Assembly (NCBI GenBank): GCA_041398845.1
Contig: JAWKTZ010000010.1
Location: forward strand, 186,001 to 250,000
Length of the DNA: 64,000 nt
Origin: Fuerstiella sp041398845
Lineage (GTDB): Bacteria; Planctomycetota; Planctomycetia; Planctomycetales; Planctomycetaceae
Direction: 5' to 3'
Below the pieces are notes generated by a model. The model was not told where the DNA came from. It searched no databases and was given only the letters and a program-made list of their open reading frames with translations. The translations under genes were made by a program, and so were the position numbers. This document shows, piece after piece, positions 44,601 to 53,251 of this stretch; within the stretch, counting starts at the first letter, position 1, and each line of letters begins with the position of its first letter.

Positions 44601-44707
44601 AGATCCTGAGCCACAACCACGTTGCTCAGTGCAACAAGCATCAGCACGCAGTGGCCGAAGGGCGACGGGCTTAGTGCCCGCAGGAATGGAGCGGCCAACG
44701 TATTCAT
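41654..44707 (-). CDS. PSD1-type protein: cytochrome C, DUF1549, LamG-like, DUF1553
   Basis: A signal peptide leads to FDQHVAPILAGHCLECHRGAK, with a CxxCH haem motif. DUF1549 follows (FPPATPRALVRRLWFDLIGL, YGERWARHWLDVVRYG), with a second CARCHDHKF site. In the middle is a concanavalin/LamG-like region (ALMLDGASFVETA, LKGKIHHAAFYDRALSPEEV). The end is DUF1553 (VIVNRIWHYHFGTGLVDTPN, LLETFDCPD, PLQALSLLNNAFVLRMA). It is an extracytoplasmic putative redox or carbohydrate-related protein of unknown activity. The ATG at 44707 is preferred. It pairs with the DUF1501 gene 117 bases downstream. Confidence 0.93.
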   Translation of the reverse strand: MNTLAAPFLRALSPSPFGHCVLMLVALSNVVVAQDLSFDQHVAPILAGHCLECHRGAKPEGGLALFRQDLAVQGGDSGTAFIPGNADQSLLWQRVRDDQMPPKHPLTDDQKAVLKKWIENGAKWGTSPIDPFAFTTTSRAGRDWWALQPLRPVAVPANSTSPSSGNAIDAFLSEGLRQAGLTPFPPATPRALVRRLWFDLIGLPPTPEQVAAFEAGPSPAAYRRLVDELLSSPQYGERWARHWLDVVRYGESDGFERNFPRKNAWHYRDWVINALNTDMPYDEFARQQLCGDLLTGGVDGAAATGFWVAGVHNTVVGGSERMKQLARQDEIEEVLATVGQTFLGLTVNCARCHDHKFDPVSQQEFYQLASAISGLGYGERTEQSPADAAALKVIEQQLKDLQRQRADIDQKARTQILAARTNDDASAPVPPAPFARWEFDTDFNDSIGTLHGKAVGNAKLSDGALMLDGASFVETAVLTTGVQQKTLEAYVQLDDLEQRGGGVLSIQTTDGGIFDAIVYGERDPGQWLAGSNGFARTESFDAPPETETVSQPILITLVYSSDDIITAYRNGLPYGRSIRKSSLQSYAAGQTQLLIGLRHKPGGGNRFLKGKIHHAAFYDRALSPEEVAASAANVTNFVSEKEIAESLPEPERLRREQLIAQITDVAHQRDVQASRANRTMYTLTPGKAAVTRVLLRGDPDSPGEVVAPGAVAAIAGAAADFQLPPDAAEADRRRKLMEWVTADNNPLFARVIVNRIWHYHFGTGLVDTPNDFGFNGGRPSHPELLDWLALRFHENGYQMKDLHRLIVTSDAYQRSGQLRSSGVANSANDPRSIDAGNRLLWRMSPRRLEAEAIRDAMLVVAGQLNSKMGGPGFEDVQTIVNNGTTYFEPIDANNPDQFRRTIYRFTPRGNRSALLETFDCPDPASAAPRRSITTTPLQALSLLNNAFVLRMAGDFAERLEQEAGLDVSQQIQHAWQLALCRPPTPEEQRLSTELVAQHGLPALCRGLFNSNEFVVVE

Positions 44708-44937
44708 AACTTCTCGCTGCCCCAAACAAAGGACGGTGACAATCGTACGACACCACCTTCCTCTTTTTCCCGCATCCGGTCAACTGTCCGCACGATCCTC
44801 GACAAACGCTCGGAATTCAACTGACCGTCTCTGTTTTCGCCGCCCCATTTGCGGGATGATCCGCCACAATCGAAGATCAGCGTTTCATTTGCAATTATCA
44901 GCGGTCCACCAAAACCTATTGTACTCAGCCAGTCACG

Positions 44938-47763
44938 ATGCCCGAACCCGATCTCTTTCCCGACCAGAAAAAACTTGTCCTGCTGGATGGCATGGCCCTG
45001 GTTTATCGAGCTCACTTTGCTCTGATCCGCAGCCCGCGACACACGTCCGGCGGACTGTGTACCTCTGGCGTATTCGGTATGACCAACACCGTGCTGGACA
45101 TCATTAAGAAGGAAAAGCCAACTCACATTGCCGCCGCGTTCGACACGTCGGAACCCACCGAACGGCACAAGGTCTTTCCGGCCTATAAGGCTCAGCGAGA
45201 CGCCTTGCCGGAAGACATCGGCGCTCAACTGCCCTACGTCGACAGGTTACTGGAAGCCTTCAATATTACCGTCATCCGTATGCCGGGCTATGAAGCCGAC
45301 GATATCATCGGCACGCTGGCGCACGAGGCATCTCAGCAGGGCTTTCGAACGCTGATGGTCACGCCGGACAAGGATTACCATCAGCTTGTGAGTGACGATA
45401 TCGTGATCTTTCGCCCGGGACGCAAAGGAGCCGCCTATGAAACGCTGGGTGTGCCGGAAGTGCTGGCTCATTGGGAAATCGAACGCGTCGATCAGGTCAT
45501 CGATATTCTCGGCTTGATGGGCGACGCCAGCGACAACATTCCCGGAGTGCCCGGCATCGGACCCAAGACAGCTCAGAAGCTGATTGAAACCTACGGTTCA
45601 ATCGAAAACCTGCTGCAACATTCTCAGGAACTCAAAGGTAAGCAGAAAGAGCGTGTTGAAGAGAACGCAGAACAGGCGTTGCTTTCGAAACGGCTTGTGA
45701 CGATCCAACTGGACGTGCCGCACACGATCAAGCTGGATGAGCTGCAGATCCAACCGCAGAATGATGATGCTCTGCAGGCGTTGTTTGAGGAACTCGAATT
45801 CGACACGATCGGCAGGAAGCTGTTCGGCAATAAGTTTTCATCATCGGCCAGCCGGACAGAAAAGATTCGCGAGAAACGCGAAGTACAGATTCAGGCAACC
45901 CTGTTTGACGATGCCGACGACGTTGAAGTCAGGACCATCAAGGACGTCAAACATACGTATCACGTGGTGCGAACGGCAAAGGAACGGGCTGATCTGGTGA
46001 AAAAACTGATGAAGCAGAAAGAGATCTGCTTTGATACAGAAACCACGGGACTTGACCCGCGCACCGCCCTGCCCCTGGGAATCGCGTTCAGCTTTGAACC
46101 GCACACCGGATACTACGTCGTGTGTGATTCGACAGCGACTGCAACGTCCAGCCACACACCCGAAGCTCAGGCAATTCTGGAAGAATTCCGACCGGTCCTG
46201 GAAAACCCCGACATCCGCAAGATCGGCCACAATCTGAAGTATGACGTCACGCTTCTGAAGTGGCATGGCATCGACATCGGTGGCAAACTGATGGACACCA
46301 TGCTGGCTCATTCCATGAAAGAGCCGGAGATGCGGCATGGGCTGGATTATCTGGCAGAATTGTATCTGGCCTACAAACCCATCCCGACCATGGATCTGAT
46401 CGGCCCGAAAGGCGACGGTCAAAAAAACATGGCCGACGTACCGATGGAAACAGTGGCCGAATACGCGGCCGAAGATGCCGACATCACATTGCAGGTTGCC
46501 CGAGTGATCGCTCCTGACATCGAAAAGCAGGGAGTCGCTCAGGTTTGCTACGAAGTTGAATGCCCGCTGGTACCAGTGCTTGTCGACATGGAATATGAAG
46601 GCATCCGCCTGGATACCGAGGCACTGGCCGCTTATTCGGTGCAGCTCACCGCAGAGATCGACCAACTGCGAGACATGATTTATCAGGCCGCCGGCCATGA
46701 ATTCAATATTGATTCGCCCAAACAACTGGGAGTTGTGCTGTACGAAGAACTGGAACTGGAAAAGAACCCGAAGAAAACGGCCACCGGACAATGGTCAACT
46801 CGCGAAACCGAACTGCAGCGACTGTCCGGCAAACACCAGATCGTGGCTGACGTGCTGGACTACCGCAATGCGGTCAAGCTGAAGTCGGTTTACGTTGACC
46901 AGTTGCCATCACACGTGAACTCCAAAACCGGTCGTCTGCATACGCACTACAGTCAGACATGGACAGCCACCGGTCGTATGCAGAGCAACGATCCCAACCT
47001 GCAGACGATTCCCGTGCGCAAGCAGCGCGGTCGCGAAATCCGAGCTGCCTTTGTGCCTCGCAATGACGATTACCTGCTGCTGTCTGCCGACTATTCTCAG
47101 ATTGAACTGCGCATCATGGCAGAACTCAGCGGCGACGAAGCCATGCTGCAGGCGTTCACGGATGGCACCGACATTCATCAGGTCACAGCATCCAAGGTTT
47201 ACGGCGTCGGTCTGGACGAAGTAACTCGGGAAATGCGAGACAAAGCCAAGATGGTCAACTTCGGCATCATCTATGGCATATCGGGCTTTGGTCTTCAGCA
47301 GCGTCTGAATATTCCTCGATCCGAAGCCAACGACCTGATCAGCAACTACAAGAAGGAGTATCCCGGAGTTCAGCGCTGGATCGATTCCACAATCGAATTT
47401 GCCAGAGAACACGGCTACGTGAAAACTCAAACCGGAAGACGCCGCTATCTTCGAGACATCACGTCTCGCAACCGGTCTTTAGCCAACGCGGCCGAACGCC
47501 TGGCGATGAACAGTCCAATCCAGGGCACAGCGGCTGACATGCTGAAGCTGGCCATGATCAAAGTTCACTCGGCATTGAAAGCAGGCAGCTTCCAAACCAA
47601 AATGCTGCTGACCGTACACGACGAAATCGTATTCGACATGCTGAAGAGCGAAGAAGACGCCGTGAAACCTCTGATCGAAAACGCGATGAAGACCGCTCTG
47701 CCGATGCAGGTGCCAATCGTTGTCGAAATGGGAACCGGCATCAACTGGCTGGAAGCTCATTGA
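44938..47763 (+). CDS. polA: DNA polymerase I (5' nuclease, 3'-5' exonuclease, polymerase)
   Basis: The enzyme fills gaps and removes RNA primers in replication and repair. The 5'-nuclease domain (about 1-300) has LLDGMALVYRAHFAL, IRMPGYEADDIIGTLAH and MGDASDNIPGVPGIGPKTA. The 3'-5' exonuclease motifs are intact: ICFDTETTGLDP, KIGHNLKYDVTLL and YAAEDADITLQVA, so proofreading is predicted. Polymerase motifs are LSADYSQIELRIMAELSGD (A), RDKAKMVNFGIIYGISGFGL (B) and LTVHDEIVFDM (C). At 941 residues it is near the E. coli length. The start is ATG at 44938; the gene diverges from the PSD1-type gene. Confidence 0.97.
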   Translation: MPEPDLFPDQKKLVLLDGMALVYRAHFALIRSPRHTSGGLCTSGVFGMTNTVLDIIKKEKPTHIAAAFDTSEPTERHKVFPAYKAQRDALPEDIGAQLPYVDRLLEAFNITVIRMPGYEADDIIGTLAHEASQQGFRTLMVTPDKDYHQLVSDDIVIFRPGRKGAAYETLGVPEVLAHWEIERVDQVIDILGLMGDASDNIPGVPGIGPKTAQKLIETYGSIENLLQHSQELKGKQKERVEENAEQALLSKRLVTIQLDVPHTIKLDELQIQPQNDDALQALFEELEFDTIGRKLFGNKFSSSASRTEKIREKREVQIQATLFDDADDVEVRTIKDVKHTYHVVRTAKERADLVKKLMKQKEICFDTETTGLDPRTALPLGIAFSFEPHTGYYVVCDSTATATSSHTPEAQAILEEFRPVLENPDIRKIGHNLKYDVTLLKWHGIDIGGKLMDTMLAHSMKEPEMRHGLDYLAELYLAYKPIPTMDLIGPKGDGQKNMADVPMETVAEYAAEDADITLQVARVIAPDIEKQGVAQVCYEVECPLVPVLVDMEYEGIRLDTEALAAYSVQLTAEIDQLRDMIYQAAGHEFNIDSPKQLGVVLYEELELEKNPKKTATGQWSTRETELQRLSGKHQIVADVLDYRNAVKLKSVYVDQLPSHVNSKTGRLHTHYSQTWTATGRMQSNDPNLQTIPVRKQRGREIRAAFVPRNDDYLLLSADYSQIELRIMAELSGDEAMLQAFTDGTDIHQVTASKVYGVGLDEVTREMRDKAKMVNFGIIYGISGFGLQQRLNIPRSEANDLISNYKKEYPGVQRWIDSTIEFAREHGYVKTQTGRRRYLRDITSRNRSLANAAERLAMNSPIQGTAADMLKLAMIKVHSALKAGSFQTKMLLTVHDEIVFDMLKSEEDAVKPLIENAMKTALPMQVPIVVEMGTGINWLEAH

Positions 47764-48125
47764 CTTTCAGAAGTCTCTGCGGGCTGACCGGTTTTGATGA
47801 TCGCTGCAATGATGACTCCGGCCAGCAGCCAGGACAGTGTGTCGTAGGCAAAATGAAAGGCCGTCCACAGTGGCGGGTGTCTCCACCAGATCATGTTGCC
47901 GACATCGGCCCAGACGGCACAAAACAGACCCAGACAAAACACAAACGCCAGTCGTCCTGTAAAGGAATGCAGCCGCAGATTCGCATCGGGGGAGGTCCTG
48001 GGGGCACAGAACTGCAGATTGAGCAAAGACAACAACCACGTGCGATCGCAGGGCCGTGCGGTTCTCAATGTCGAAAGCACGCGTGCAACGGACAACGATG
48101 CGTAGGGTCTGTGAAGCGGAGTCAA
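47757..48125 (-). CDS. Small membrane protein downstream of a GNAT gene
   Basis: Two strong hydrophobic segments are visible (LAFVFCLGLFCAVWADVGNM and FHFAYDTLSWLLAGVIIAAI) in a 122-residue frame. It starts with TTG at 48125, nine bases after the GNAT stop, and ends by overlapping the polA stop. No family is recognised. The weak start makes the N-terminus uncertain; the hydrophobic C-terminal part is more convincing than the first 50 residues. Confidence 0.5.
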   Translation of the reverse strand: MTPLHRPYASLSVARVLSTLRTARPCDRTWLLSLLNLQFCAPRTSPDANLRLHSFTGRLAFVFCLGLFCAVWADVGNMIWWRHPPLWTAFHFAYDTLSWLLAGVIIAAIIKTGQPAETSESQ

Positions 48126-48134
48126 TCTGTGGCG

Positions 48135-48902
48135 CTACCGTTCGGGCAACACGGCCCATTTCTTCCACTCGTTGGCCTTCTGCCGCATGCATTCGGCCGC
48201 ATCGGCATGGCCGAGATGTTCAAAGTGGCGAACCATCCATTCAAAATGATGCACTCGATGGCAGGCCGAAAAATAGTTGGGCACTTCATGAAACCCGACT
48301 CCTGCATGCCAGTTCAGGCTGGCGGAATTTCCCAGATGGCAGCGGCTGTACAACGTTGGAATGTCGGCCTGCCGCAGCACCGCCAGCACGGCACACAACA
48401 TGGCTTTCCCAAGACCCTGGCGGTGATGTTCGGGATCCACCATCACCGGTTCGACAACCGGACCCCGATGATCGGGACGAATCTGCAGCGCCGCCACGAC
48501 GGCATCGGACAAAGTCACAACGAACGACTGATTCAGGTAACCCGTCGTTCTGCCAGCGCTATGTCGACGTCCAAAGAACGATTCGGCGCTGGCTTCAGCG
48601 TCTTTCTGGAAATCGCTGTCGCTCCAGCCCGTGTATTCGATCGACTGATCAAACGCACGCTGGAACAGTTTTACAATGGCGGCGCAGTCACTGTGATCAA
48701 CCGGTCTGAGTTCATATCCCGGACTTAGTTTCGGTTCAGCGACGAACGTGCGGGCAACCGGAAGTTCGAAGTCCGCCACGGCGGTGTATTGCGGCGATAA
48801 TCGTGCCGTTTGATCCCAGTATTCATGCTTCCAGCCCAGTCGATGCTTCATCACAAGGAAGTCTTCAATGGGCATGGATATCGTCGGTTGTGGACTCGGC
48901 AT
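48135..48902 (-). CDS. GNAT-family N-acetyltransferase (255 aa)
   Basis: The acetyl-CoA motif is clear: VVEPVMVDPEHHRQGLGKAM (motif A, R-x-x-G-x-G/A type) followed by a helix and LGNSASLNWHAGVGFHEV (motif B). The N-terminal 70 residues are an extra segment not typical of a minimal GNAT. Substrate is unknown; GNATs acetylate amino groups of small molecules or proteins. It begins with ATG at 48902 and is followed by the small membrane protein. Confidence 0.85.
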   Translation of the reverse strand: MPSPQPTISMPIEDFLVMKHRLGWKHEYWDQTARLSPQYTAVADFELPVARTFVAEPKLSPGYELRPVDHSDCAAIVKLFQRAFDQSIEYTGWSDSDFQKDAEASAESFFGRRHSAGRTTGYLNQSFVVTLSDAVVAALQIRPDHRGPVVEPVMVDPEHHRQGLGKAMLCAVLAVLRQADIPTLYSRCHLGNSASLNWHAGVGFHEVPNYFSACHRVHHFEWMVRHFEHLGHADAAECMRQKANEWKKWAVLPER

Positions 48903-49081
48903 CTGAGTTTCCCGGTCGCGATCATCCCGGTCAGTCGGTGCTCACGTTGAGTCCGAATGTCCACTGCGATCAAAAATCTGCATTCGCATTCTGAACTCAA
49001 AGATTCCTGATTGCCAATGCAGATTGAACTTCCATCGCCGGATGTCGCGTCGATACAGGTCCCCGGAGTGTCTGCTTCTGT

Positions 49082-49939
49082 CTATGAAGCTCGAGCCCAG
49101 TTTTTGCGGGGAGCTGTCGTGGCTGCGGTGTCCGAGGAAGCCGGTTCAGACCGGGAGGTCGAAAACAGCTCTTCCAGCGAGTCTGTGGCCGACAGGTCGG
49201 CGATCGATTCCACAATTCGATCCGGTCGAAACGCGAATCGGTTCAGATCTTCCCGCTGAGTTCCGCCGGACAACACCAGAATGGACCGAAACCCTGACTG
49301 CACACCTCCGAGGATGTCCGTCTCCATCGTATCACCAATCATGATCGTCTGATCGGTCGACAGGCGGAGCTCCTTGCGAGCCGCTCGCATCATGATTGGA
49401 CTGGGTTTCCCGACGCTGAACGCCTTGATTCCCGCTGCCGATTCCAGCATCGCCACGATCGCACCGCAGCCGGGACGTGTGCCGTTCTGAGTCGGGCAGT
49501 TGGGATCCAGGTTGGTGGCCACCAGCATGGCTCCGCCAAGAATCATTTCCAGAGCCGTCTCCATCATTTCAAATGTCATTGTTCGACCTTCTCCGACGAC
49601 AACGTAGTCGGGATCCTTTTCGACAATGGAATATCCATTGCGATGCAAAGCCATCAGCAGGCCGCCTTCGCCAATGACATACGCCGTGCCATTCGGCTTT
49701 TGATGAGCAAGGTAGCGAGCAGTTGCCATTGCGCACGTGAAGATGTGTTGTTCATCAACATCGATTCCGAGACGCTGCAGCTTTGTCGTCACGTCTCGTC
49801 GCGTTCGCTGACTATTGTTGGTGAGGAACCGAAAGGGAATCTGCGCGCGCCTGAGTCCCCGAATGAATTCGTCCGCTCCGGGAATCAGTTCGCCGCCTCG
49901 ATAAATCACACCATCCATGTCGATTAGATATCCGTGCAT
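49082..49939 (-). CDS. HAD-superfamily hydrolase, NagD-like (class IIA)
   Basis: The start MHGYLIDMDGVIYRG has the nucleophile Asp8 and Asp10 of the HAD family. Then come FLTNNSQRTR (motif II), VGKPSPIMMRAA with a conserved Lys (motif III) and IMIGDTMETDILGG (motif IV). The cap lies between motifs II and III, as in NagD/phosphoglycolate-type class IIA phosphatases. Substrate is a phosphate ester not identifiable here. ATG at 49939 follows AGAAAGAC; an upstream ATG at 49960 is less well supported. Confidence 0.9.
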   Translation of the reverse strand: MHGYLIDMDGVIYRGGELIPGADEFIRGLRRAQIPFRFLTNNSQRTRRDVTTKLQRLGIDVDEQHIFTCAMATARYLAHQKPNGTAYVIGEGGLLMALHRNGYSIVEKDPDYVVVGEGRTMTFEMMETALEMILGGAMLVATNLDPNCPTQNGTRPGCGAIVAMLESAAGIKAFSVGKPSPIMMRAARKELRLSTDQTIMIGDTMETDILGGVQSGFRSILVLSGGTQREDLNRFAFRPDRIVESIADLSATDSLEELFSTSRSEPASSDTAATTAPRKNWARAS

Positions 49940-50417
49940 CGTTGTCTTTCTGTGAGTCATCCATGAAGTTTGTGAGAAGAATCTCGCCCATCGCGGTTGG
50001 CATCGAAAGGCCGATTGCGATGAACCTCACGGTGTAAGCAACTGATGTGCCGATCGAACGGCCGCATCCTTTCATAAGCATATTTGCGTGTCCTGCCCGA
50101 CAAATTCGCAATGATTCGAGAAGCGTCTGTGCCTGCGTTCTTCGCAGCGCTGCCAGCGTGCCGAGCGATTCGGCCGGACAACGTTGGAAATGGTAAACCC
50201 CACCCGCCCGGGAGTGTCACTCACGGGTGGTTGATGTTGATCTTCCAGCGGCGTGCCGATCATCCGGCAGGCTGAATATCGTCATCGGCGAACGCGCCGA
50301 CGGTGAAAAGGGACTTGCCGATAAGGTGGCCAGCCTGCTTTAAGATGGTGGCTGGCAGTCAGCAACGCCTTCGATCAGAGAAATTCCGGTCGAAGGTGAG
50401 GCTGCTGCAAACGGACA
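49940..50417. other. Intergenic region with several short stem-loops
   Basis: No convincing gene. Visible structures are an inverted pair CCACCCG / CGGGTGG at 50200-50230, GCCAGCC / GGCTGGC at 50329-50356, and CCTTCGA / TCGAAGG at 50368-50396. The last two lie just after the HDOD gene in its direction of transcription and could form 3'-end hairpins, but no U-run follows. Short minus-strand frames here have no recognisable product. Confidence 0.4.
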
Positions 50418-51437
50418 TCAGTGAAGCAATGCGTCGCTGATGGCTGCCATGTTCTCCGTCAGGCCGACAGCGATTCCGCGCACCGACTGGTTGCTTAACT
50501 CCAGAGTCTCCCAGACCCGAGGTGACGTGTATGGAAATGGCTGCCCCTCCGGCGAATAGCCAAGTCCATGAGCAATCGCATCCGCACAGTGTATTACTCT
50601 GGCAGAATCTGAATTCGATTCGGCATGGTGATGATTTAAAGCAGCGTCACAGATCTCCGGAGCCAGTCCCCAGTTCGTCAGCAGGTCATATCCGATTTCC
50701 GAGTGAGTCATCCCGAGGATGGCGAGTTCCGCTTCCAGAAAGCCGGCCTCCTGCGAGTTGACTGCCATCCGAATGGCCCGAAATTCGTCGGGCAACTGCT
50801 GAGCGACGACCAGACGCCCCACATCGTGCAACAAGCCGGACAGAAACAGACTGTTGGAATCCAGACTTCCGGTGCCGCGATTCTTCAGGACGCCGCCAAT
50901 CAACTGTGCTCCTGTGGCCACGGCCAGCGAATGTTCCCAGTGTGTCGAAACATCCAGGCCGAATGCTTCCCGGGAAAACGATCCAATGACGGAAACTGTC
51001 AGAACAGCACTGCGGATGCGTTCGATCCCGAGCAGCGAGACGGCCTGTTCCAGACTGTCGATTCGTCGAGACATTCCGCACAGCGGAGAATTCACCAAAG
51101 CCAGGACTCGAACTGTCAATCCCGCGTCCATCATGACGACGTCGGCAATGTCCGCCGCGCGGCTGTTGGGAGAATCCAGCACCGCATCCAGTTGTTCAAC
51201 GATCACTGGAATGGTGGGCAGTGTCAATTGCGCGGCAATACGAGCCCGCGTGTCCACTCGCAACCGCCACAACTCGTCGCAGTCCGACAGCGCAGATTTG
51301 CTTCCATGAGTGCATGCTGCACTCTCCTGAAGCAGGCGGCAGAAGGTCCTGGCAAACGGAGAATAAAGCTGGTTTTCAAAACGCGCGCGAACACGATCTC
51401 CCGCCGATGCAGGAGGGGCTTCCTGGGAACGTGTCAT
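50418..51437 (-). CDS. HDOD-domain signalling protein
   Basis: The HDOD domain, a modified HD fold without a full catalytic set, is visible from about residue 68: IAAQLTLPTIPVIVEQLDAV, VVMMDAGLTVRVLALVNSPL, AVSLLGIERIRSAVL, FLSGLLHDVGRLVVAQQ, ILGMTHSEIGYDLLTNWGL and ALNHHHAESN. Such proteins act in bacterial regulation, often with kinases or c-di-GMP circuits, as binding scaffolds. The N-terminal 60 residues are not part of the domain. ATG at 51437. A 12-base palindrome CCCACATGTGGG at 51505-51516 lies upstream. Confidence 0.88.
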   Translation of the reverse strand: MTRSQEAPPASAGDRVRARFENQLYSPFARTFCRLLQESAACTHGSKSALSDCDELWRLRVDTRARIAAQLTLPTIPVIVEQLDAVLDSPNSRAADIADVVMMDAGLTVRVLALVNSPLCGMSRRIDSLEQAVSLLGIERIRSAVLTVSVIGSFSREAFGLDVSTHWEHSLAVATGAQLIGGVLKNRGTGSLDSNSLFLSGLLHDVGRLVVAQQLPDEFRAIRMAVNSQEAGFLEAELAILGMTHSEIGYDLLTNWGLAPEICDAALNHHHAESNSDSARVIHCADAIAHGLGYSPEGQPFPYTSPRVWETLELSNQSVRGIAVGLTENMAAISDALLH

Positions 51438-51748
51438 GATTCTGCCGTGATGTCAATCAGGGTGCTGGAATCGTAGGTCGGTCGCCATCTGGCCCGCGGG
51501 GACTCCCACATGTGGGTCAATCCCCACTGCACCGGAATATCGAACGCAGGCAACCCATTTCTTGACTGGAAATCCGGTGTCGCGATGGAAACTGCCAGAC
51601 CGGTGAACATCTGATCAGTCTGCAGAAATCGCCGATTGATCAGGTGAAGTCGCAGACCAGCCCGAAATGCAAGCGAGTGCCTTGAATCCCCATTCGCTTG
51701 CGTTTTGGACTTTTCGGCAGATTCGTCATCAGAAATTCGGACCTCCGT
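51438..51748. other. Region upstream of the HDOD gene
   Basis: No gene is recognised. A perfect 12-base palindrome CCCACATGTGGG at 51505-51516 lies about 70 bases upstream of the HDOD start and could be an operator. Nothing else of note is seen. Confidence 0.4.
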
Positions 51749-53218
51749 TCAGGTTTCTGTGACCTGATACATGACCATTCGGCGGTATAGGGTGTCCCAT
51801 GTTTCGATCGTCGCCAGCGCGGACCAGAGTTCACCCCGAGACAGGCGGTCAATCACGGAATTGTTCGATTCGAGCGTATAGATCTGAACGGGCTGACTGG
51901 TGCCGGGAATTGTGCCGACCACCGTCCGGCCGCGTTCATAGCGGTGGTCAGTTCCGGAAAAGCCGTACGTTGTTGCCACCCGGTCGATCGTCACAGCAAC
52001 GTTGTAAATGTGCCCGGTCGCTGCCGCGACAATTTCTGATCGCTCGTTTCCAAATCGTCCGACGCGTTCAATTTCGTCGACAAGCGCCAGCAGCGGACCG
52101 ATGTCTTCGCCGTGACCGGAGCCTGCATTCGATGACGCTGTGAACGTCGTGCCAGCCTGAGTCGCTCGATCTTCAGTAGACGGATCGGTGAATGGCAACG
52201 CCGAAGAATCGGTCACCGCGTGCTGATGCGCCGTCAGAAACTCACCGGGAATCATCTGCAGGTCTGTCCGGCGAGACCAGTCGGGGAACCGAGGTATGTC
52301 GATCCGAACTTCCACCACCCACGTGATTTTATTCGACGGAACATTCAGACTCCACGCATCAAGGTTTGGAATCGGAATCTCGAAATCATCATGGACCAGT
52401 TCGCCCGCCATGAGCAGTTCAGTGGAACGCAGCATGTGTTTTGTTTCATGAAGTGTGTGGCGATGAGTTGTTGCGTTGGTTCCGCTGCCTGATGTCGCCG
52501 CTTCGACAACGGTCAGTGTGGCTGTGATGCTGTTTATGGAAAATGATTTTCGCGGTGTAAAACTCAGTTCCACCGGCAGCGTTTCTCCTGGTCCGACAAC
52601 CACATGAGGAATCTTCAGTTCGACTTCGCCGACTCGACTGGCAATCATCTTTTTCCAGAACCAGTAGACACCGCCGCCGAACAGAAACACGGGAAGCAGG
52701 AAAAGAAAGAACACTCCCAGAATCAGAACCAGGAGGCCCAGCAGTGCGAACACTACGATTTTCGCGGGGCCGGTCAGTTGCGTCGTCTGGCCGTGAAACG
52801 GAACAACGGCTCCACGTTCCCCCGTCAGTTCCGGAGGTCGCATTCCCGCAAGCACGATGTATTCCTCTTCGTGCTTTGGGTCAATGGCCCAAGAAACGTC
52901 AACTGCGACATGCACATAGTGGTCCACGTTGATGAAATGACCGTGGTATGTCAGAGGCCACCGTTGGGCGACAAATTCGAAGGGCAACACCAGTTCTTCG
53001 CCTGCCTGCAGCGGAACCATTTCAGAAAGCCGAATGGTGTGCTTCTCACTTTCATGGCGGTTGCCACGTCCGTGAGTCCTCCAGAAATGTGTGAGCACAA
53101 TGCCGTTGCTGCGAATGTCCTGATTCACCTGAATGTGAACTTCGCCGGACACCGTATCGCCCCCGCGATACGTTCGATCCGGGCGACCAAAGACAATCTG
53201 GATTTCACATTTCGACAT
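51749..53218 (-). CDS. Arrestin-fold-like membrane protein (489 aa)
   Basis: Two beta-sandwich segments flank a membrane helix pair (about residues 152-187, FALLGLLVLILGVFFLFLLP and FGGGVYWFW). The first half reads like an arrestin N-domain: GRPDRTYRGGDTVSGEVHIQ, with IVLTHFWRTHGRG, and LPFEFVAQRWPLTYHGHF. The second (VVVGPGETLPVELSFTPRKS) repeats the pattern. Similar arrestin-like folds are known in bacterial Spo0M-type proteins, but family membership is inferred by pattern only. Start at ATG 53218 (a GTG at 53221 also possible). Located 30 bases after an ATPase gene. Confidence 0.6.
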   Translation of the reverse strand: MSKCEIQIVFGRPDRTYRGGDTVSGEVHIQVNQDIRSNGIVLTHFWRTHGRGNRHESEKHTIRLSEMVPLQAGEELVLPFEFVAQRWPLTYHGHFINVDHYVHVAVDVSWAIDPKHEEEYIVLAGMRPPELTGERGAVVPFHGQTTQLTGPAKIVVFALLGLLVLILGVFFLFLLPVFLFGGGVYWFWKKMIASRVGEVELKIPHVVVGPGETLPVELSFTPRKSFSINSITATLTVVEAATSGSGTNATTHRHTLHETKHMLRSTELLMAGELVHDDFEIPIPNLDAWSLNVPSNKITWVVEVRIDIPRFPDWSRRTDLQMIPGEFLTAHQHAVTDSSALPFTDPSTEDRATQAGTTFTASSNAGSGHGEDIGPLLALVDEIERVGRFGNERSEIVAAATGHIYNVAVTIDRVATTYGFSGTDHRYERGRTVVGTIPGTSQPVQIYTLESNNSVIDRLSRGELWSALATIETWDTLYRRMVMYQVTET

Positions 53219-53251
53219 CACTTACATCTCACACCAAAGTCCATCGCGTAC

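Noticed and set aside
44889..44922. Possible promoter for polA (TTGCAA and TATTGT)
   Set aside because: The spacing of 22 bases is too long for a standard promoter.
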